A stretch of 10,544 nucleotides of DNA, taken from the NCBI GenBank assembly GCA_020723725.1, contig DYIG01000041.1, positions 1-10,544 on the forward strand, read 5' to 3'. The notes under the pieces were generated by a model. The model did not search any database and had not been told where the DNA came from. It saw only the letters and a program-made list of their open reading frames with translations. This DNA is from Thermaerobacter marianensis. GTDB taxonomy: Bacteria > Bacillota > Sulfobacillia > DYIH01 > DYIG01. Positions 7,266 to 10,544 of the stretch are shown piece after piece; position 1 is the stretch's first letter, and each line of letters begins with the position of its first letter. Position numbers and translations under genes: made by a program.

Positions 7266-8666
7266 CTAACGTCGAGTGGCCGCTGCTCCACCACTTGAAG
7301 AAAAGGAGCCTGTCACGATATTTTGCAGTGTTTGCTCCATGGGCTTTGATTTGGAGATGCGGATAAAGTCATATACAAACTCCAACACGCCCACGGTAAA
7401 GGTCAAACCGAACACCAGCCGCATGATCATCCAGCCGGTCAGGTAGGTATTCTTCACGAGCATGAAGCTGACCCCGGAGATGCGCTCCACGTACACCTGC
7501 ACAACACCGGCCGCCATCAGTGTCAGAGACATGAACAGCATGGAGAGATTCATCCACCACAGAGAACGCATCCCGCTCCGCTGGTCAAAGGTGTTGGTGA
7601 CACCACGCATTTCGGGCAGGACGAAGTAAACCACAGCGATGATGTGGGCCGCATAGGCGCCGAAAAAGGCCATGTGTCCGTGACCGGCGGTAACCTGGGT
7701 ACCATGGGTCCACTGGTTGATAATGGGCAGGGTGTGCACAACACCCATCAGCCCAGCGCCTACAAAGTTGCCGATGATGGCGATGACCAGCCAATTCAGG
7801 GCCACTTTGTTGGTGGGGACGGTCTTTGACTCCTTGAGGTGCTGGAAGGTATTCCATACCATCAAAGCCAAGGGTACGGGCTCAAGCGCGCTAAAGAAAC
7901 CGCCCACCATCATCCAGTATTTCGGGGTACCGATCCAGTAATAGTGGTGGCCGATTCCGAGAATACCCGTGAGGAAGACCAGGGCGACTTCAAGATACAA
8001 ATACTTTTCGATATGCCCGCGCGGGATTCCAGTGAGCCTCATCAGAACGTACGCAGTGAGAGCCGCAACTACGAGTTCCCATGTCCCCTCCACCCAGAGG
8101 TGAACAATCCACCACCACCAGTACTGGTCTATGCTGAAGTTCGCGTTGCGAACCATGACGTTACCGAAAACAAAAAGCACGGAAAGGCCTATCAGACCAG
8201 TTAGAAGGACCGCCTGTATGGAGGTCTTTTTCTCGGATTTAAGAACCGTCATCCCGACGTTATACAGGAACATCAGTGCCCCTATAATGATCATGATGTC
8301 GACCGGCCAGGGGGCTTCCAGGTATTTACGCCCTTCACTGAAGCCTGCCATCAGGTATCCGGCATCTATAAGACCCGCTATGGTAAGGATCCAGAACTGG
8401 ACCATTGCCAGCTTCGTGCTGTGAATCTCCCTCTTGCTCTCCGGCGGGATGATGTAATACGTCGCGCCCATCATGCCGAGGAGGAGCCAGAGCACCAGCA
8501 GGTTAATGTGTATTGCCTTGCCCTGACTGAAGGGCAGGACATCCTTAAGAAAATCTGGCCAGACGTACTGCGCGCCGATCACCAGCCCTAAAACGATCTG
8601 CAGGGCAAATAGAGCGACCGCCAACAGCAAGTAAGGATAGGCCACGCGCTGTGAACTGTACTTCAT
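7266..8666 (-). CDS. norB: Nitric oxide reductase catalytic subunit NorB (cNOR type)
   Basis: The 466-residue membrane protein, about 12 helices, reduces NO to N2O with electrons from NorC. Its ligands align with Pseudomonas aeruginosa NorB (numbers from memory) at a constant offset of 18 from the E135 position onward. H189, H240, H241 and E193 bind FeB; H329 binds heme b3; H331 and H53 bind low-spin heme b (H53 at a different offset). E197 and E262 match the catalytically important Glu215/Glu280, and E117 matches the calcium ligand Glu135. Visible motifs are WWWWIVHLWVEGTWE, GIGHHYYWIG and THGTQVTAGHGHMAFFG. The FeB Glu and the lack of a copper-site Tyr crosslink motif separate it from cbb3 and aa3 oxidases. 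The absence of an N-terminal fused domain separates it from quinol-dependent qNOR. ATG 8666 is preceded by GGGAGGGAG. It lies 25 bases after norC. The C-terminal tail is Ser/Gly/Ala-rich and probably flexible. Confidence 0.95.
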   Translation of the reverse strand: MKYSSQRVAYPYLLLAVALFALQIVLGLVIGAQYVWPDFLKDVLPFSQGKAIHINLLVLWLLLGMMGATYYIIPPESKREIHSTKLAMVQFWILTIAGLIDAGYLMAGFSEGRKYLEAPWPVDIMIIIGALMFLYNVGMTVLKSEKKTSIQAVLLTGLIGLSVLFVFGNVMVRNANFSIDQYWWWWIVHLWVEGTWELVVAALTAYVLMRLTGIPRGHIEKYLYLEVALVFLTGILGIGHHYYWIGTPKYWMMVGGFFSALEPVPLALMVWNTFQHLKESKTVPTNKVALNWLVIAIIGNFVGAGLMGVVHTLPIINQWTHGTQVTAGHGHMAFFGAYAAHIIAVVYFVLPEMRGVTNTFDQRSGMRSLWWMNLSMLFMSLTLMAAGVVQVYVERISGVSFMLVKNTYLTGWMIMRLVFGLTFTVGVLEFVYDFIRISKSKPMEQTLQNIVTGSFSSSGGAAATRR

Positions 8667-8691
8667 CTGTCTCCCTCCCTTTCCCTAAGGT

Positions 8692-9087
8692 CTACTTTTG
8701 AATCAACGGTTTCGGCGGCCAGCCATTGGTCTGGACTCCATCCACCCAACGCAGGAAATCGATCAGGTCATCGAGCTCCTCATCGCTCATCTGGAAATTG
8801 GGCATCGGTTTCGGCGGGTTGCTGATAAAGGCACGCAGGAAAGCGTCTCCACGTTTGCTATATGATTTTGTCAGATCGGGAGCGAAATAGGCGCCGTTGC
8901 CAATGAGGGTGTGGCAATCAATGCAGTTATACTTCTGCCAAACCTTTAGGCCCGCTTCTACCTTGCTTGTTACCGGCGGCGTGTTCTTTTCGATAGCCTT
9001 TACACTGTCGATGCTCAGCCACACAAGAATACCAAGCATCAGCAAGCTGCCGAAGATAAAAATGTTGCGTGCGGTGCCATGCGTCAT
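8692..9087 (-). CDS. norC: Nitric oxide reductase cytochrome c subunit NorC
   Basis: The 131-residue protein passes electrons from a periplasmic or extracellular-face donor to NorB. A single N-terminal membrane anchor (about residues 8-26, hydrophobic IFIFGSLLMLGILVWL) holds a monoheme cytochrome c domain outside. The heme motif is CIDCH at 55-59, in KYNCIDCHTLIGNGAYFAPDLT. M95 in KPMPNF is the likely sixth iron ligand. G65 and Y67 match the residues that complete the interfacial calcium site in the Pseudomonas enzyme, agreeing with E117 of NorB. The C-terminal SDEELDDLIDFLRW helix and the TNGWPP motif are typical of NorC. Translation starts at ATG 9087 with GGGGGGAG four bases upstream. It is first in the norCB unit, and no norD or norQ assembly genes are visible in the window. 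Confidence 0.94.
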   Translation of the reverse strand: MTHGTARNIFIFGSLLMLGILVWLSIDSVKAIEKNTPPVTSKVEAGLKVWQKYNCIDCHTLIGNGAYFAPDLTKSYSKRGDAFLRAFISNPPKPMPNFQMSDEELDDLIDFLRWVDGVQTNGWPPKPLIQK

Positions 9088-9107
9088 AAAACTCCCCCCT
9101 CCCTTTT

Positions 9108-9113
9108 TATATA
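9108..9113 (-). promoter_or_regulatory. Candidate -10 element of norCB
   Basis: TATATA on the minus strand is centred about 51 bases downstream of the centre of the CRP/FNR-like palindrome. That would put the activator site near -61, a class I arrangement. No good -35 is seen, as expected for an activated promoter. The 5' leader would be very short. A second AT-rich candidate is TAATAT at 9148-9143. The assignment is weak. Confidence 0.3.
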
Positions 9114-9152
9114 GTTTTTTACTTAAAAACTAACCTAATTGAATATTACCTG

Positions 9153-9170
9153 AAGTGATACACGTCACAT
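9153..9170 (-). promoter_or_regulatory. CRP/FNR-family operator upstream of norCB
   Basis: The minus strand reads ATGTGA-CGTGTA-TCACTT, a near-perfect match to the TGTGA-N6-TCACA dyad recognised by CRP-like regulators, including HcpR of anaerobes that controls nitrosative-stress genes. Only one of the ten core bases deviates. It lies about 66 bases before norC and 173 bases before the divergent gene, so norCB is the likelier target. The regulator's identity is inference. Confidence 0.6.
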
Positions 9171-9342
9171 ATAGGGCGGAAGAATGTTCCAAAACCCGAT
9201 AAACAATGTGATTGCATGAAAGTTCCTGAAGGCTTAAAAAGGGGAAATGGGGCGGAACCAAGAAAAATTAATCATTAACTGTTTTGGTTGCAGACTCTTT
9301 AAAGTTTTGGACAACGACTTGTATTGAAAGGATACCCTTATT

Positions 9343-10544
9343 GTGTCAAGGAGATACAGCCCAGGGCACTGGGTAGTTGCCCTGGGGTTAACGCTTTTCT
9401 TCATGGCCGGAGGCATTTGGTTTTCCCTGAATGCCGACCGTTTCTGGATCCAGGGTCGATCCCTGCTGGCCAGCGGTTTTACAGCACGTTCCGGGGAGCC
9501 GGATCGGCCTAAGAACACCGCGCCTCTTAAGGATAAAACAGAGTCCTGCCTCGACAAATCACAGGGAACCAAACCCCTCTTTCTAATTGAAGAGGAGATA
9601 GATACTTACTTTCTGAAGGGGCTGGCACCCGTCGTTGAGTCTGAATCCAGGGATCCAACAACACCCCTTTCCATGGAACTGCGCAGAGGGGTGGCCACAA
9701 CTGTATACGACGTGCCACGAGCTGATCGGGACGTGCTGGACCCTCTCGTAAGGGAGCTGTTTGATTACGGCAAGGGGAAAATCGTATTGCGTTCCCCTTG
9801 GGTCATGATTTGGCCGACCCTGCGTTCGTGCTTCGGGGATAGGCCGGTCCTATACCTGAACTATAACAGGGCTCCTGGACCGTTTGACACCGGTCCAGGG
9901 AGCATAGGCTACATCAATACATCACTCCCCGTGCCGGGCAACAGGTTGACAGCAACGGGAGTGTACATCATCCCTCCAGCAAAAACAGAAAAAGACGCGT
10001 GGCTTATCAATACCTCACCCTGGCCTCCCGATCAGAAAACGCTCTCCCTTGGTATCTGCTGTGCCTCATCCTACAGCAGGACAGGAGAGACCCTCGTTAT
10101 GCGCCTGGAAAACAGTGAGGCCTTAAAGGAGATTGGACGCCTTTTAGAACAAAAGAATGCTGACCTCCCGAATGGCTACCCAAATGAAATAACGGAGACC
10201 CTGGAACTCGCTGACCAGTTTTTGGCCCAAGGAGATATTGAAGCGGCGGCAAAACACCTTGAGGAAGCGATGATTATCGCAAATGCCAAGGGACTAACCA
10301 TCTGGCTACAGCGCGACCCCGAGTTTCGATTGAGACTAGCAAAAACACAAATGCAGGAATCCCCTGAACGAGCCCTAAACATGCTTTTGGATGCCTCATA
10401 CCGGGCTGAGGAATTGGGCAGGGAGGACCTGCTGAATGAAGTATTGCGCCTGGCAAGACCCCTTGTTGTCAAACGCACCCCGAACGATATATTGGAATCC
10501 CCGGTGTCGATGGCATTCCGGGTCTTGCTACGGCTTGTGGAAAT
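9343..10544 (+). CDS. Membrane-anchored protein of unknown function with C-terminal TPR-like helices (3' end cut by window edge)
   Basis: The frame from GTG 9343 stays open to the right edge (400 complete codons). An in-frame TGA at 9325 excludes earlier starts, and AAAGGA ten bases upstream supports the GTG. Residues about 9-28 (HWVVALGLTLFFMAGGIWF) form one membrane span after a basic SRR, so most of the protein probably lies outside the cytoplasm. A polar linker (45-78) is followed by a mixed alpha/beta region (79-260) with IVLRSPWVMIWPTL, VLYLNYNRAPGPF, GVYIIPPA and LINTSPWPPD. Residues about 284-372 form paired amphipathic helices (ELADQFLAQGDIEAAAKHLEEAM, then ERALNMLLDASYRAEELGREDLLNEVL) that look like TPR units. 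C70, C163, C239 and C240 are visible but form no heme motif. I recognise no family. It is divergent from norCB, and a link to NO metabolism is not shown by the sequence. Confidence 0.8.
   Translation, partial: MSRRYSPGHWVVALGLTLFFMAGGIWFSLNADRFWIQGRSLLASGFTARSGEPDRPKNTAPLKDKTESCLDKSQGTKPLFLIEEEIDTYFLKGLAPVVESESRDPTTPLSMELRRGVATTVYDVPRADRDVLDPLVRELFDYGKGKIVLRSPWVMIWPTLRSCFGDRPVLYLNYNRAPGPFDTGPGSIGYINTSLPVPGNRLTATGVYIIPPAKTEKDAWLINTSPWPPDQKTLSLGICCASSYSRTGETLVMRLENSEALKEIGRLLEQKNADLPNGYPNEITETLELADQFLAQGDIEAAAKHLEEAMIIANAKGLTIWLQRDPEFRLRLAKTQMQESPERALNMLLDASYRAEELGREDLLNEVLRLARPLVVKRTPNDILESPVSMAFRVLLRLVE
9874..9899. repeat. Perfect inverted repeat inside the unknown plus-strand gene
   Basis: CCTGGACCG (9874-9882) and CGGTCCAGG (9891-9899) form a perfect nine-base-pair stem with an eight-base loop. 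It lies in coding sequence (residues about 178-186, PGPFDTGPG) and has no T-run on either side, so it is not an intrinsic terminator. It may simply reflect the Pro/Gly-rich palindromic peptide. Confidence 0.6.

Larger units (their letters stand above)
9088..9342. other. Divergent intergenic region between norC and the plus-strand gene
   Basis: These 255 bases hold no convincing gene. The norC-proximal half is AT-rich and carries the CRP/FNR-like palindrome and the TATATA element. The distal half contains a weak inverted repeat AACCAA (9256-9261)/TTGGTT (9284-9289) and a TTGGAC (9307-9312) that could be a -35 for the plus-strand gene, but I find no matching -10 with confidence. Confidence 0.6.

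Noticed and set aside
7266..8666. cbb3-type cytochrome oxidase subunit I as the identity of NorB
   Set aside because: Automatic annotation could call it so, but the FeB-ligand Glu (HLWVE), the calcium-site Glu and the neighbouring NorC fit nitric oxide reductase.
9256..9289. AACCAA/TTGGTT inverted repeat as a terminator or operator
   Set aside because: Only six base pairs with a 22-base loop and no T-run; likely chance in AT-rich sequence.
9234..9572. Minus-strand 112-aa frame spanning the intergenic region
   Set aside because: It has no ribosome binding site that I can see and no domain-like sequence, and it overlaps the start of the better supported plus-strand gene.
10176..10478. Minus-strand 100-aa frame opposite the unknown plus-strand gene
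   Set aside because: Ser/Arg-rich composition without domain features; the plus-strand frame is uninterrupted across it and has a ribosome binding site and membrane anchor.

Overview
The window reads as a piece of chromosome from an anaerobic or facultatively denitrifying, moderately GC-rich bacterium. A clostridial Gram-positive of the Moorella/Desulfotomaculum type is my best guess. This is inference from gene content and strong purine-rich ribosome binding sites (AGGAGG, GGGAGG); no phylogenetic marker is present. I see no tRNA, rRNA, CRISPR array, insertion sequence or phage gene.

Layout. Positions 1 to about 7127, all on the minus strand, form one tightly packed alpha-glucan (glycogen-like) cluster. 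In transcription order it holds a 62-aa unknown protein, a cupin-type (archaeal-type) glucose-6-phosphate isomerase, an NDP-sugar pyrophosphorylase with left-handed beta-helix repeats, a DUF4912 protein, a 948-aa fusion of a GH57 branching-enzyme module to a GT4 glucan-synthase-like module, and a GH15 glucoamylase-like hydrolase that runs off the left edge. Genes overlap by 7 and 50 bases or are separated by 42 to 55 bases, so an operon is likely. A sigma-E-like promoter match precedes it. Positions 7209-9087 hold a second minus-strand unit, norC-norB, encoding a cytochrome c-dependent nitric oxide reductase with every expected metal ligand. It is closed by a good intrinsic terminator and preceded by a CRP/FNR-type palindrome. 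From 9343 to the right edge a plus-strand gene, divergent from norCB, encodes a membrane-anchored protein of unknown function with a helical, TPR-like C-terminal part.

How the genes may work together. The first cluster could interconvert hexose phosphates (cupin isomerase), activate a sugar-1-phosphate to an NDP-sugar, polymerise and branch the glucan in one two-headed enzyme (GT4 + GH57), and release glucose again (GH15). A phosphoglucomutase is not in the window. The NorCB pair reduces NO to N2O at the membrane and looks functionally independent of the glucan cluster.

Points most worth a second look: the GH57-GT4 fusion; a pyrophosphorylase whose conserved nucleotide-binding fold appears to lack one strand (about 13-15 residues) just before EPLGTAGG; the operon as a compact glucan system with a DUF4912 partner; a complete short-chain cNOR under a CRP/FNR-like site; and the unknown divergent membrane protein.
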